Source: Puffinus mauretanicus (lineage: Eukaryota > Chordata > Aves > Procellariiformes > Procellariidae). Taken from it: a DNA stretch of 64,000 bases. Both the position numbers and the translations under genes were made by a program. The stretch's first letter is position 1. Each line of letters begins with the position of its first letter. Shown one piece after another: positions 38,011-50,727 of the stretch. The stretch covers positions 1 to 64,000 of the forward strand of contig JAJKFH010002581.1 of assembly GCA_023333565.1 (NCBI GenBank). The letters are read 5' to 3'. The notes below the pieces were generated by a model. The model was not told the DNA's origin. It did no database searches and saw nothing but the letters and a program-made list of their open reading frames with translations.

Positions 38011-41000
38011 ATTCCATCTCACTGATGAGTTTTGATGCTTGGTGAATAGATTTGGGTGGAAGATGAACACACAGTAATAGATTTCTAACTCACACAGATA
38101 ACTGTAAACTAAAAAGCTGAGCCAAGGGAATTTTGGATTATCTAAAACTAACACATTTATTGGTATTCCTTCACACTGATATTTTGAAGTGAAAAAATAA
38201 AACATTTAAACACCTGCTGAGCATTACAGGGAAAGGGAAAGACAATGAAAAGGCTCTTACTGTAACTGTTTATTTAAACATGTAGGTAATTTTCTTAGAG
38301 TGAAGAATTGCATTTGTGAAAAGGATATACGCTTTCATAGCATATTTCTCTGTTTATTCTGAAGAGTTGTGTAGCTACAACAAATCAAGGGACCACAAAT
38401 AATAGATACTACTTATTTGTGTCATTTTTCAAAAATGTTTAAAGAAAACAACAGAAAAAATTCCACCTTAAGAATTATTTGAATTCCTGATTATTCGGGT
38501 ACCTTATGGTATTCCAAGTTTATTTAGTGCTGAAAAGGAATAAAGAGACAGGATTACATGCCTCCAGTTCTTCCAAATAGTCTGCAAGTTAAAATAAACA
38601 TAGAATAAGAAAAGATTATGTTGCTTTTGAGCAAAGGAGTAGCAGGGACTGAGTTTACAAATAAATTCTGAGGTTTTTGATTCTTCATTCTTCATTTAAA
38701 TGAACTTATCTGTCCTAAAATAATTCCTTTAACAATCCAGTGGCTGGTTTAATAAAAAACAACTTATAGTAAATTTCTGTGTGTAAGGTAAATCAATTTA
38801 AAGCTTTAATCCCATCAATCTACCCCCTAAATAAAATGTTTTGTCCTCTAGACAGAATTGCTCTGACAATACAAACTCATCGTTCTATTTAATCTCTGAG
38901 GTCATGGCCCCAGAGATTATGATGAGCTGTCTCTCAAAGACCCACTGCACTGCAATACAATGTCTCTTGGATAAATCACAAGATCCTCACCAAAAAAAGA
39001 TGACTTCGCTACAACTCTGGGGTGTATTTCCTTGTTTCTAATAGTTTCTTTCACTGGCAATAAAACAATCTGCACAGAGGAGCATCAGTCATATGTCACT
39101 TTTTCATTCATTTTTGGCCAAGGTATTACTATCCAGCAGCAATAATCTATAGTTTTTAGACATCTAAAATAAACATCACCCTGTACTGACTGTAGGGTAT
39201 TAATCTGAAACTGAAATTTTGCAGGTATAAAGTTTATTCTGTATTATCTGAAGGATATTTACGCATTAATTATTCTTTTACTAATGCAAATAGAAATAAT
39301 AGTACTGTAACAGGAACAAATATTTATTTCATCATTTGCACAAATCATATTTATAAATGGATACGTGAGCAAACTATTTGTGTAAACAATCCTAAAGAAC
39401 ACAAAGTATGACCAACTTTGCAGCTAAGCTATATGTAGGAGATTTTGGAGCAAAGAATTATAATGTAGAGTTTACTCTTCACTCTGTGGAAAGTGATGAG
39501 GTTTTTACATATGAAGAGAATTATACCCAAATATTTAAATGTCACTAGAGAAAACTTCAGGCTTGGTAAAAAGGAAGAACTAAAACGCAAATAATCTTAA
39601 GTATTATAAGAATATAATGCTTTTCCTTCTTATTTAACACACATGTCCTTTCCTAGTACCAGAAAGCTGATGGCTGGATTTAGAAATGCGTACATCCATG
39701 CCCTTCTGTACACATGCATGTTCATGAATGCACATGCACACCGTATGCAAAAATGCTCACAACTGAAGATGCTGTGCAACTAAGCATCATTTTTATTCAT
39801 GTTTTTGCCTAGCACTCACCATCACAGATGCTTGCTAAAACGGTAGGTGAAGAATGGGTACCTTCAGTAATTTGCAGTCAAAATGCAGATGTTGTACAGC
39901 TACCAATCCAACATTACAGGCAAAACAATGTTGCTCCAAGACTTTTCCTCAAAATCTTCCCTGTCCATCTTTTCTCCTAAGTTGGTATTTCATTAAAACT
40001 AGCAGGTTATCTTCCAAAACAAGTCTCTGCACTTACCTTGGACTTAAAAAATAAACATCCCACAATCCTCTGACACTTCTATACAACTCTCTATCTCCCT
40101 ATTCTCTTTATTTGCATTTCTTTCAAGATTTCTGCTGGCATTTTCTGATTAACACCTTGAGAGATTACAGTACCATAATAGTGCTTTCATATTCTACTTC
40201 AGGCCTCTTCTCTTTATACTTAAAACAGAGACTAGTATTAAGTGAATGCAACCTTTGATCTATCCATAAAGTTCCCATACTACTGACATGAAAAGATACC
40301 TACTTCACTACTGCACCAGAAAACATTTTAGGGAGAAAAGGAAACAGTTTGGAGCCTCCACATTAATGTGATAGCACTGTCTCTTAATGGAGTACTCGTT
40401 ATAATAATCATTGACGACTTTGGTACAGGAGTCAGAGAGACATTCTATTTCTCAAAAACTTCTTTGAAAAAGTTCACTGGCAAAATGGCAAAACTATTAT
40501 CAATGCTCAGTACACAGCTACACTGGCAGCCCCCCTTTCCCTTTTGTTAAAGATGTTGGGACAAGGATGGATTTGGCATTAAATACAGGATGTTATACTG
40601 GAGAGGAGAACAACTATTTCATTTAGAGTTTCACTACATTCATCTGATGAAAAGGTTAATCATATGGGGAAGTTAAAATACCAAGTTGGATTTTTTGTTG
40701 TTTACTCACAGAGCAACAGGAACATAAGGCGGCTAAATAATAAAAAAAAAACCCACCACCACAACTGCCCCCCCCCCCAATTAACATTTACAAAAAGGAA
40801 AATCTGACAGTATTCAATAGCCAAACTTTAGGAATTATTAAAAAGCACGACACAAATACATAATCAAGTCATATATTACTGAAGAATGAACCAATGTTAG
40901 AACATGCTAAATGGCAAAACAAGTAAAGCACTAGCTGTCTAATCCAAAAACAGAGATTCAAAAATGGTTGATAAGCTCCTCCAAAATGAGAACATTCTAT

Positions 41001-41394
41001 TCTGGCTGCAAGTTACTGTTGCATAGACAGTTTGCTTCCTTCCAGTGAGCAGTAACTAAATAACAGTCAGTAGAGTTTTGTATTCATTTCAGGTTTCTTG
41101 CCCACCATGCTAGAAATCAGTCTTTTCTTCTATTCTCAATGAGAAACCCGCTATTAATTTACAAGTGTGTGCAAAATACCAACTTTCTTGTCCATTTTTC
41201 ACATCACAGTCCTACAAATGAGGCAAACAGTTCATATAAAGAGATTTTTCTAGTTTCCCTTTTTTTTTTTTTAAAACCAGAAATGTAAATAAGAGAAGCT
41301 TGGGGATCAGTTGCATTTGAATTTCTCCTGATCTCAAATGTTCATCCAAACATACTGTAAAATCAGAGCACAGAAGACAATTGGGGAAAAAAAA
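38011..41394. other. AT-rich noncoding stretch
   Basis: No gene is recognised. It contains a C11 run at 40768-40778 preceded by an A-rich segment with CCACCACCACAA. Open frames of 60-66 codons show no recognisable domain. Confidence 0.5.
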
Positions 41395-41454
41395 GAGGGG
41401 GGAGGGAGAGAGGGGGAAGGGAGAGAGGGGGGAGGGAGAGAGGGGGGAGGGAGA
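41395..41454 (+). repeat. Four-unit 15-bp G-rich minisatellite
   Basis: Four tandem copies of GAGGGGGGAGGGAGA occupy exactly 60 bases. Three are identical and the second differs by one base (GAGGGGGAAGGGAGA). The tract is purely purine on the plus strand with repeated runs of three to six G, so G-quadruplex or triplex formation is plausible. An open frame across it reads a GGREGEGRE-type repeat and is not a gene. Confidence 0.95.
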
Positions 41455-44400
41455 GATAGCGCTGATCACTTGAGTCCTCAATTTCAATTTGTATTTCTTA
41501 AGTTTTTAATAAATACGCATATTTCAATAAAGACTGAATCATGCTAGCATACAAAAATTTGTGTCAAAAGATATACAGTATTTTTAATGCATCAAAGATT
41601 TTCTTGAAGATTACAGTAGCAAAATGTGTGTCTAGAAAGTGAGTTGGATGGAGGTCTTTTATATGATAGTTTCACACTGATACCCTTTTATAACTTTCCT
41701 GCCTAATTCAACCAGAGTTGTTTGATGTATTTAACATCACAGTGCAAGGGAGGTTACAGAGGTCATAAAATATGACACTGACTCTACATATTCCAAACAT
41801 TCCTCCTAAAACTCACATCCAGCACGTTTGAGAATTTCAAGGCATATCACAATCCTAAAAGACAAAGAACAAATCCAAAATTTGACCTAGCATTCATTAT
41901 AATATAAAAAAATTAGCTCAGGATTCATGGTGTTTTGCTCTCTCTCTTATGAGAAAGGAATAGAATTTACGAAGTAATCCACAGTTTTCTCATAAATAAT
42001 ACTGTGACTATCTCAACACTTGTGCCACGGTCTATGTAAAACTTCAGGAAATTAATCCACTAGCTGATGAATTCTATATAAACAAGTATTCTGGAAGGCC
42101 AGCAACAATGTACAGTAAGAAGTTAGCTTTAAGTAATAGAAGCCTTAAAATAACTGCATCCTCCTGAGTTTGCTGTATTCTGGAAGTGATAAAATCATTT
42201 TTTTCCAGTGTAACTAAAACGGTAACTGAAAGCTGATTTAGGATCAAAGACAATCTCAAGGTTATAAATATTTGTAGCTGATGTATTCTCATCAAAATTT
42301 CTTGAAAATGGATGCCCTGCTCCAATGGCAGTACACTTGCAGGAGCCAAACAGAAATAAGATTTTCTCAAAGACTTATATGCAGGAAAAAATTGGGAAAA
42401 GAAAAAAAGCTTTGAGAGGGAAAAAACCCAAATGCTTTACTGCAGAATCTAAGTGCTGTTAGCTGAAGATGATTATAAAATGGTCTATTTGACGTAGCTG
42501 GAAAAAAAAAACCCAAAACCAAAAAAAGAACCCCAACACCGCTAATGAGTACATATTGATTGCCATCGAGAAGTCAGAATTACTTCAGTAATTCTTTATT
42601 CTTTCCATCCAGCGTTTTCACAGGACACCAGCCGTTACAGCAGCTTTGCTTTTTCTTCATGACTGGCAAAATCCTGGTTTATAATCCCTCCAGGTACTGA
42701 CTTCAATATTTGCATTCATATTTATTTTCTTCTATTGTACAAGAGTTTCCAAAACAATATACTTTAATTTTTTAAAGCAATTCCATAAATATGCAACTTT
42801 TTGAAGTGTTCTTTTATGCATTATACAAGGCAGCAAAGCGAAACGTTTAGAGATAAAAGAAACTTTAGAGACCCAATCCCTTCCTCAGCTGCCCTCCAAG
42901 GTTGCTTGTGGCCCTAAACAACCTAAATAACTCTGGGACTGAAACTAAGACATCAGTTCCAAACTGAGTTGATCACATTTAGGGTTATTAAAGATGCAAA
43001 GAAAGAATCCCCATGCAGAAGAAAGGTATGAAGTAACTATTTTGCATAAACCATGAGCTCTTCAAATTACCTGAATCTCAGGAAAGAAACATAGAGAATG
43101 CAGCTTCAAATTGCTGAAATTTACCTTACTTTTTCCTTAAGTGTAATTACCATCTCATAAGAAACTGTATTAACATACCTAGTCAATGAGCAGTATGCAA
43201 AAAAAATCCCCTGTGCATCGCTACTACATATTTTAATCCAGTTGTTTGGGGCATATCCTCTGGATTGCATTCACTTCCTTTTAACACATTTATTATTTAA
43301 AAACTACTAGCAGAACTACTTATTCCAAATTGTTGTCCTCGTGAGCAATCGGATCAATTCATTTAAGGATTTGAAGGAATTAATATAATTAATACAATTT
43401 AAGGGAAGACCTATGATACAAAATGTCAAATTTCAAATTGTTTTTCTCCCCTAGTATCAGTGCTGAGTAATTAACGTATGCACAAAACCTGAGTTCATAG
43501 TTGAAAAGTGCACTTGAATATTTGAAACCTGCTTAGAGACTGATGACCTTTCAGGTGTTGCTGCTAAGAAAGTGAAAGATCAGATCCAACAACTTGCTCA
43601 TGGGTTATGGTTTATTAGCATAACAAATTCCAGAATCTTTGGGATCGCAGAGGCTGGCAGTCATCAGAGGAAGGCAAGGGGGGACACATACAATGACAAA
43701 ATCAAAAAAGTCAGGTGACAGAGGAGGATTATGATTTTCCATTGTCAATTAGTGTAACTCTATGTTTCTCTAGGTTTCTGACCATATCTTCCCCCTGACA
43801 AGTGGGTTCATTTCCTCTAAGTTGACTGCTACCAAGTTTTCCAGAATAATCACTGTCTAAATTTTCCAGCCCTCTAACACAATGTTTTGCCTAGCTTTAC
43901 CACATACAGGCTGCAGATTCTTCATCTGGCAGTTCCACATAACCTGCATGTATGAGCAATCCTGTGATCAACTGTAACTATCTAACTTGTCTCCCAAAAA
44001 CCAAACAGCGAAATTATGGAAGTAGCATTCTTAAGTGTTACCATGCTAAATTTCAAAACTCAGAAACAGGTCTTTCAGTACACGTCTGACTTGAAAGTGG
44101 AAAGGGAAGCTTTAGACAGATACAACCCCTCATGTCACCAATTTATATGTGCCATAATCTTCTGCTAACAAGATTTTTTTTTGCTGTGAAAAAGAACCAT
44201 ATTGTAAAGCAGACCACTAAACACCTAGAGAAATTTTAAAAAAAAAAAAAAAAAAGTGCCAGGGTACCACACAGGAACAGAGAAAAACCGTCCTCAGTAA
44301 TTCCTTACAACAGTGAACTACAAAACAGTGATACACGGTTAGCAATTTACCGTCTTGCTGCATCCTAATCTAAACAATACAGTAATAGTAATCAGTACAA

Positions 44401-45947
44401 GTACTTGAAAAGACCCATGATTACGTCCTACATCTTTAATTTTCAACAAGGAGTCAAAGCACTGTGAATAACATACCCATTTTTATTTTTTCCAAATAAT
44501 AAGACTTCCTCATAAAAGAAGCCCAAGACGAGGGAAGCAGACTGCTGCAAGAGTGTCAGTAGGAATCTAAAAAAAGCCATGACTACAGCCTGTGCTATAA
44601 TAGAATAGATGTTGTTTATTTTGCAAAGCACAAAACTACCAACATAGCTCAGGGAGCACATCAGTAGATTTTAAGGACCTTATAGTCATCACAATGTCCT
44701 CTCTTCTCAAAAAAGAATGTCACTTAGTGATTTAGGCTTTTTTTTTTTTTCTGAATTTTGAGGATTTGAACATACAAACATTCCACCAGAGAACCCAAAA
44801 GTTACCACTACACTGGAAAACCTTTTGAAACTCACACAGATAACGAGCTTATATACAAACCACATCGGAACTAGATTGAGAGTTATTTCAGAAATTAAGT
44901 GCACAAGCTCATTAGTATGACCATACACACAATGAACACCAAAATATTCTTAATAGAGAAGTAAACTAAATAGTTGAGTAGATATGGCAAAAAAGTAAGA
45001 ACAGCTAAAGGCACTAATCAAGTTGACTTCTTAGAGAGGACACAGAGAAAAATTCAAGCAGGATATTGACATCAGATGACTGCAAACAAGGAAAAGATAG
45101 CACAAGCAGAGATACAAAACTGCAAAATTTGGACAACAGCATGGAAAGTGGAAGTATGATTAAAAAAATTAACCAAAAATAACCAGAACAAAATTTGTAT
45201 GGATATTTAACCAGCAAGACTGACAGAGGCTGCTGCTCGTGCTGAGAGGGATAATGCAGACTATAGAATTCACAAGCTTTTTGGATGAGCAAGAAACATT
45301 TTTCAGAAATTTTGTTTACAATACGCCTGCTGTCATTCATAACCATTACCTTAGAGGAGACTTTCAGCAGGGGATAAACTCCGAAAACACTTCACAGAAA
45401 GGTGTTTGGATTTCTCTGTTGAATCTGAAAAACAGAAAATCACTAGTTAAAGCCATCAGCTTATGACACAGAGGTAGCACTGGCAAAACTGATAGAAAAT
45501 ATCCATATAAGAAATCTGCCCACTGAACAGAGAATGTGCCAAGGAGAGAGGTGGATTAGTGGGTTTATCTCAGAAGTGACAGATTTCTGCATTTCAAAAG
45601 TGCCACGCTGGAGTGGGTGACAGAGGGACCTACATGATCAAGAAGAACCTGTGGTACACCAATAGCCAAGGGTTTTGATTTGATCTAAACTCTGCTGTAA
45701 AATCCTGAGATTAACCCCCATACAGCCACTTTTCCCCTTCGAATTCAGGAAGATTTATTTCAGTGAGGTTGGGCAACATTGGAAATATATCCAAACAATT
45801 TAACCATAGGAAGACAGGTTAGAAAAGACTGTAACACACAGATTTTTAACCTTCCTTCTACACCTCCCCGTCCACCCAAGGAACAAAAAGCAGGTTTGGG
45901 TGGCAATAAACTTTGTCGTATACGCAGCTGGAAGGCGGCATATTCTT
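41455..45947. other. AT-rich noncoding stretch
   Basis: No gene is recognised. It includes an A18 homopolymer (44238-44255). The segment near 43605-43690 (TTATTAGCATAACAAATTCC followed by a GC-richer run) has the look of a conserved noncoding element but cannot be tested here. The 110-codon minus-strand frame at 45014-45346 has no recognisable domain. Confidence 0.5.
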
Positions 45948-46038
45948 TTCATTTATCATTTAAAGACAGATCATCAGGAAGTCATTACATTGCGAAGATT
46001 GGATCTCTGCACAATTGTGGTGTAATTGAGCACTGCAG
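45948..46038 (+). repeat. Dispersed 91-bp element, copy A (candidate regulatory element)
   Basis: This is the first of three same-strand copies of one element in the window. The left block (45948-45990) runs TTCATTTATCATTTAAAGAC, then AGATCATCAGGAAGTCATTA, then CAT. A 30-base spacer follows, then the right block TGTAATTGAGCACTGCAG (46021-46038). The left block matches copy B at 39 of 43 positions and copy C at 40 of 43; the right block is identical to copy C. TCATTACA in the left block and TGTAATTGA in the right block form an imperfect inverted pair of TAAT-type sites across the spacer. It lies inside a chance open frame (45779-46054). Function is inferred: a duplicated enhancer module or an exapted ancient repeat. 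Confidence 0.85.
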
Positions 46039-49000
46039 TATGCAAATATTGTAGATAATAAAACAGAAAATGGTTTGCAGTATTGGACTTGTCCTTTTCC
46101 TACGTTATGGTGTCAGGTTTAATCCAGTCAGCAAAAATAAAGAAAAGTTTCCCAAAACTCAAACAGACTTTGGTGGATTAGAACCTATTTCATTAACTAC
46201 TGTTTATCTTTAAAATTAGATAAGTTTGGCCCCTAACTGTGATTCTAGCTAGCTTGTGGCTATGATCAGAACCCCATCTATCTGACAGAGTGTTACAAAC
46301 ATGAAAGGGGACTACTATCAGAATATAAAGAGGGGAAGGTCGAAAAGCAGGCAGTCTAGCTTAATGGACATGTCTCAATTCACAGGTCAGTAGAGGCTAT
46401 ACTGCTTTTAAGTCAGCACCAATGCTCTGACAGTATTTTTAAGCTGCTGCTTGCAACATCAGTTGCAACATCAGGATCACCATGGATGACAGACTTGCTG
46501 CAGGCTAAATTCAAGGAATATGCAGAGATCCTGTAATGGTTACAGATACTTCAATATATCATGTCTGTTTTGGCAGGGGATAATATTAGCACTACTGAGA
46601 TAAGGATACAGTAGTGCCATTTGAAAATATCTGTATCCTGCCTGCTGGGCTGTGATAAACACTTGTGTGTTTCACACACGAGGTATGAGTGTTAACAGTA
46701 TGTGTGCAGGCACTTAAAAGCAGGATGAAAACAAATAAGTTTGATCAAGCTCGTGGTATGCTGGTAGTAAGAGCATTTCTGGAGAGGTGAATTTATATTG
46801 CTTAACTTTGATCTCACTTCATGATCTTAAAAGATCAACTCAACTGTTACTGGGTTCAGGTTCTGACTAGAAAATAGGATAAAGATACGAAGAGAAGCAG
46901 AGAGCAAAAATTCAACACAGAAGAATGGAGCCAAGTGAAGAACGCATAGATAAATATACTGTGTCAAAAGAGGACCAGACAGAAATACTCTATAAAAATA
47001 TGAATACCATATTTTTACTCTACCTACAGCATCAAAATGACACACCACCACTTTTAAGAGATGTTTTGGTTTCTAATACACAGCAATGAATTCTCGTCTC
47101 CTACAAAAGGCACTTTTGTTTCAGTGACTTCTTGAAGAGAGGAGGATACTCAGCAATTGCTTGAGAGTGAAAAAAGAGATAGGAAAACATATCTGCAATC
47201 AGAATGGTTTTGCTATGCCCACAACTAGTTAAAGAGGTTTACAAAACTCCACCATGCTGTATGTTCCACTCATTTCCACAACAAATTATTGCTTTTCTTT
47301 CTCCTTACTACATTTGTTCAGACTATCATTGTGACTAAAGACTATCTCCAAATTTTCCAAGTGTTCTTCTCTGCCTTTTGAAAGGACAGCTTCTTATTTA
47401 GAAGTGGCTTTGCCAATCTGAATGTCAAATCCGAATGCATAGGTCAAATCATATCAGAGTTCTGAGGCATTAGGATTTGTTTCAGATGTAGAAGGAACAA
47501 CTGTGAAATTTCCAAAATCAATTAAGGTTCTGGAATTCTTGCTCCCCAATAATTTGGGCCAAAGAGTTGCAGCTCAAGCAACTTTGGAATTGTAATTTTT
47601 TAAGAACAGTGATTAATAGGTTCTTGTGGATTTGTAGTCATGGAGAGTTGCTCTTACCACTTCACGTCAGCAGAACTGCTTAAGAATTATTGGAAGAAAA
47701 TGAAAACATTTCCTTCAGAATACTCTCTCTACAAACAAAAAGGGTAACTACCTGAAAGTAATTTCCTCTCCTACAGTATGTCTTAATATTAACATAATCA
47801 TAAACACTTAAACCAGCATTTCCCTCACATCTCCATTATTAATCTCTTAAAGCTGAGTTATGAACAACATAAAACATTAATGCATCATGCCCTAATAACG
47901 ATTGTCTTATTAGAGCATTTGCCCAATATGGCTTGTTAGATGGTTTGTGTTCATAAGGAAGATAAGTTTCCATTTACTAGAAGATATTAAAAAAAACCCC
48001 AACCAAACCAAACCAACACACCCTGTCAATATTATTTCCATCAACAGCATTTTCATAAATTAATAAAAAATTAATGAAGCAGACAAAATGTAGTAATCTG
48101 GTTAAATATTAATTTTATACTTCCTAATTTTTTTTAAGAGCATGTCTACTGAACTTTGAGCACTATTTATTGACAGCACCAGAGCCCCCACCCTGCCCTC
48201 CTTCTCCGAGCAGCTTTCTGTACTCAGAGAAAAGCAAAGTGATCCCCCTCACCCTGGTGGGGACCACCTACGGCCCCAGCCATCACACTCAACAGCTGGC
48301 GACCAGAAAGAGCTAAAGTCATGGCACCAACAATTCCAGCATCTGCTCTCCAGTCACTGTATTTGCTCCTCACAGACAGCTAAATAGCTGTTCTTGTGGC
48401 AAATGGTTCCTCAACTGGCAAATATTCCCATGGACATCGAAGAAATGCAAGCCAAGTGCTCATCAGCCTCAGAGATGGTTAAAAAAACATCCCTAAAGGA
48501 GATGGGAGAGTCTTCTACCACACCTGAAACTTCTGTCTCTGGACTTCTAAAACTTAAGCCTTCTAGTGCATAGTTTGTTTCATTACAGCAACAGGATAAA
48601 TTCGCAGTTTTTAAAGTTCAATTGTATGATACTAAGTATTTTGATAAACTGGCCACTGCATTCAGACTAGAGGAATAAGGATTGTTTTTCAATTTCTGCT
48701 TCTTGCCCAATTATCACGATTGCTTGCCCTTTAATTATGAGGTTTGCAGACAGTCAACAGTGATCCTACAAGAAAGATTTATCTTTCAATAAACTTAGTT
48801 ATACCCTAACTTCTAAATCCTACCCTTTCGTAATCATTTTTAGACCACTTATCAAAAATAACCAAACCTCTTCTAGTCTTTATTGCTTCTTCTAGTCTTT
48901 ATTGCTTTCCTGCTCTAATAGACTTAAAATCTGAGAGATTTACATTTGCTCATCTTTTGTCCATTGTTACAGAATATGCAAGTAAGAGACTATATTTTCA

Positions 49001-50504
49001 ATTTAGTAGAGGAAACCAACCCTGTACCGACATGTGAAGAAGGAGCAGAAACATTCTGAAGTCTCTTTCTGACACCTAATATAGCTCAAAATCTGAGGAT
49101 TTAAATTTATCATTTTATATTCTAAGAGACAGATCTGGAGATCTGAAGATTTGAATGTATTTTGATTTGATCATTTAAAGAGTCATACTAAGGCCTGTAT
49201 GGCAGTCTGTCCTACAGCTTTCTAGGTCTTTCCACATACTGTAGGCCACCCAGCCTGTGCTGCTGCACTGGTTTAAATCTCCTTAATGCTCTTTCACACT
49301 GCGAAGCAGAGGTTTGCCAAGAGGCAAATGCAGATTTTAAAGAAAATAGGCTCCCAGTCTCATTGTACATCCTCTACTCACCAGAACAAGCTTTACATCA
49401 AATGGTAGTTTCTGCTTAAGACAATATATTTTTGCTCTGGGCGGCAGCAGCATTAGCCAGTGTGGGAGTTGGACAATTAGCAAATTGGGAGCCTTTCACT
49501 TTTTAACCAGGAGGATTTTCTGTGTGGATTTTCCAGGCAGATCTGGGCAGTCATCACTACTGTATGCTTTAATTATGCTTCCTGTAGTAGTAATATTTGT
49601 GCTCATTGTCAATTGACCTATGCTCAGCATCACATTCACTGGTTGCCTTAAAGTTCATGTTGTGATCCTCCTCATTCAGTTTAAGTATCGCTGATATCAT
49701 CACTCACTAAAAACCTGTGAAAAAAATCACGGATGAAATCCTCCTCTGTTCTCCACTATTGCCTATACACCCAAGCCTCATCATAAAAGATGTGGCTACC
49801 TAGCTGTGTAACCGAGCTGTTATATCTAGGGGGCCTTTTCTCAAGGCTCCACAAAAATGGAGTTTTGATAGAACTTTAAGGGATTAGAGAACAGAATTTT
49901 CAGCAAAACAATTTTTTTCATGGAAGTATCTATTTTACTGGGAAAAAAACCCCACAGCACATGAGGATCTGCAAAAAATTTATATCATGCAATTTGAAAA
50001 TATTGTCATAGCACTTAGCTACAATTTGGGTGCCCCCATTCTTGTCTCTCCTCATGTCCTCATCAGGCTTCCTTTTAACAGAGTGCAGCCAGGAGTTCAT
50101 CTAATGCATCTGTAGTCAGCAAGGAGCAGGCCCAGGATACCCGACATGTTAGCCCACTAAGGAATTTGTCCCACAGAGAGCAGAATGGATACAGATCACA
50201 GTGCATCACCAAGAAATGCAAGTTTTATTTTCTGAAGAGTTTAACATTTTTAGTAAATACCTGAAGCATTTTAAAATTAGCTATAGCTGTATCCAAAGTA
50301 AATTGTTTCTGCAGCAACCCATTCGTGCTTGCACTCTGGACCATTCAGGAAAGTTGCAGAAGAGGGCTTTAAAAAGATAACAGTCTGTCTGACTACAAAC
50401 AAATTTCCCATCAAAGCAATTCCTAACAGGATTTCATTAACAGAAACTCAGCCCTCAGCCATATGAGGGTGCTAATACCTATATGTACGTTTGTCAAGAG
50501 AGGA
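46039..50504. other. AT-rich noncoding stretch between repeat copy A and a MIR element
   Basis: No gene is recognised. A perfect tandem duplication with period 19 lies at about 48871-48907. Segments at 47870-47960 (CATTAATGCATCATGCCCTA onwards) and 49430-49690 (GGACAATTAGCAAATTGGG, TTTAATTATGCTTCC) look like conserved noncoding DNA: TAAT motifs, balanced composition and no simple repeats. This cannot be proven from one sequence. Confidence 0.45.
48871..48907 (+). repeat. 19-bp tandem duplication
   Basis: TTCTAGTCTTTATTGC followed by TTC is repeated immediately with period 19 and no mismatch over the core. This is a recent slippage or duplication event, or a two-copy minisatellite. Confidence 0.85.
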
Positions 50505-50727
50505 ATGGCATGGCGGTTTGAGCAGAGAACCTGGAAGTACAGGTCTGTGCATTCTAATTCCACCTCTGTCATCAACTGTCTTGGTGATCATGAGCTAGTC
50601 ACAAAGCGTTTGCTTCAATTCCTTCATCTGTATAATGGCAACGATATCTAACTCAGAGGGATGCTGTGAGGATTAATTAGTTAATGTTGGTAAGTGCTTT
50701 GAAGATGAAAAGAGCTACAGAAGAGAT
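50505..50727 (+). mobile_element. MIR-family SINE (ancient amniote type)
   Basis: The order of motifs matches a full-length MIR SINE. There is a tRNA-like head with an A-box-like segment (ATGGCATGGCGGTTTGAGCA) and a degenerate B-box (ATTCTAATTCC, compare GGTTCnAnTCC). The core follows, with GTGATCATGAGCTAGTCAC and CTTCATCTGTATAATGGC, then the tail GCTGTGAGGATTAATTAGTT and GTAAGTGCTTTGAAGATG, with a trailing AGAGCTACAGAAG like the 3' end shared with its LINE partner. The family is mobilised in trans by an L2/CR1-group LINE and is long inactive. Recognisable MIR copies are scarce in birds because of their age, so a ~220-base copy with the core legible is notable. A 62-codon open frame across it is not a gene. 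Confidence 0.85.

Noticed and set aside
45014..45466. 110-codon minus and 75-codon plus frames overlapping near 45.2 kb
   Set aside because: Antisense overlap, no recognisable domain and no splice sites that would join them to anything.
49150..49190. TGATCATTTAAAGAGTCAT as a possible fourth copy of the dispersed element
   Set aside because: Only about 12 bases match the left block; the AGATAATCAG segment, the spacing and the right block are absent.
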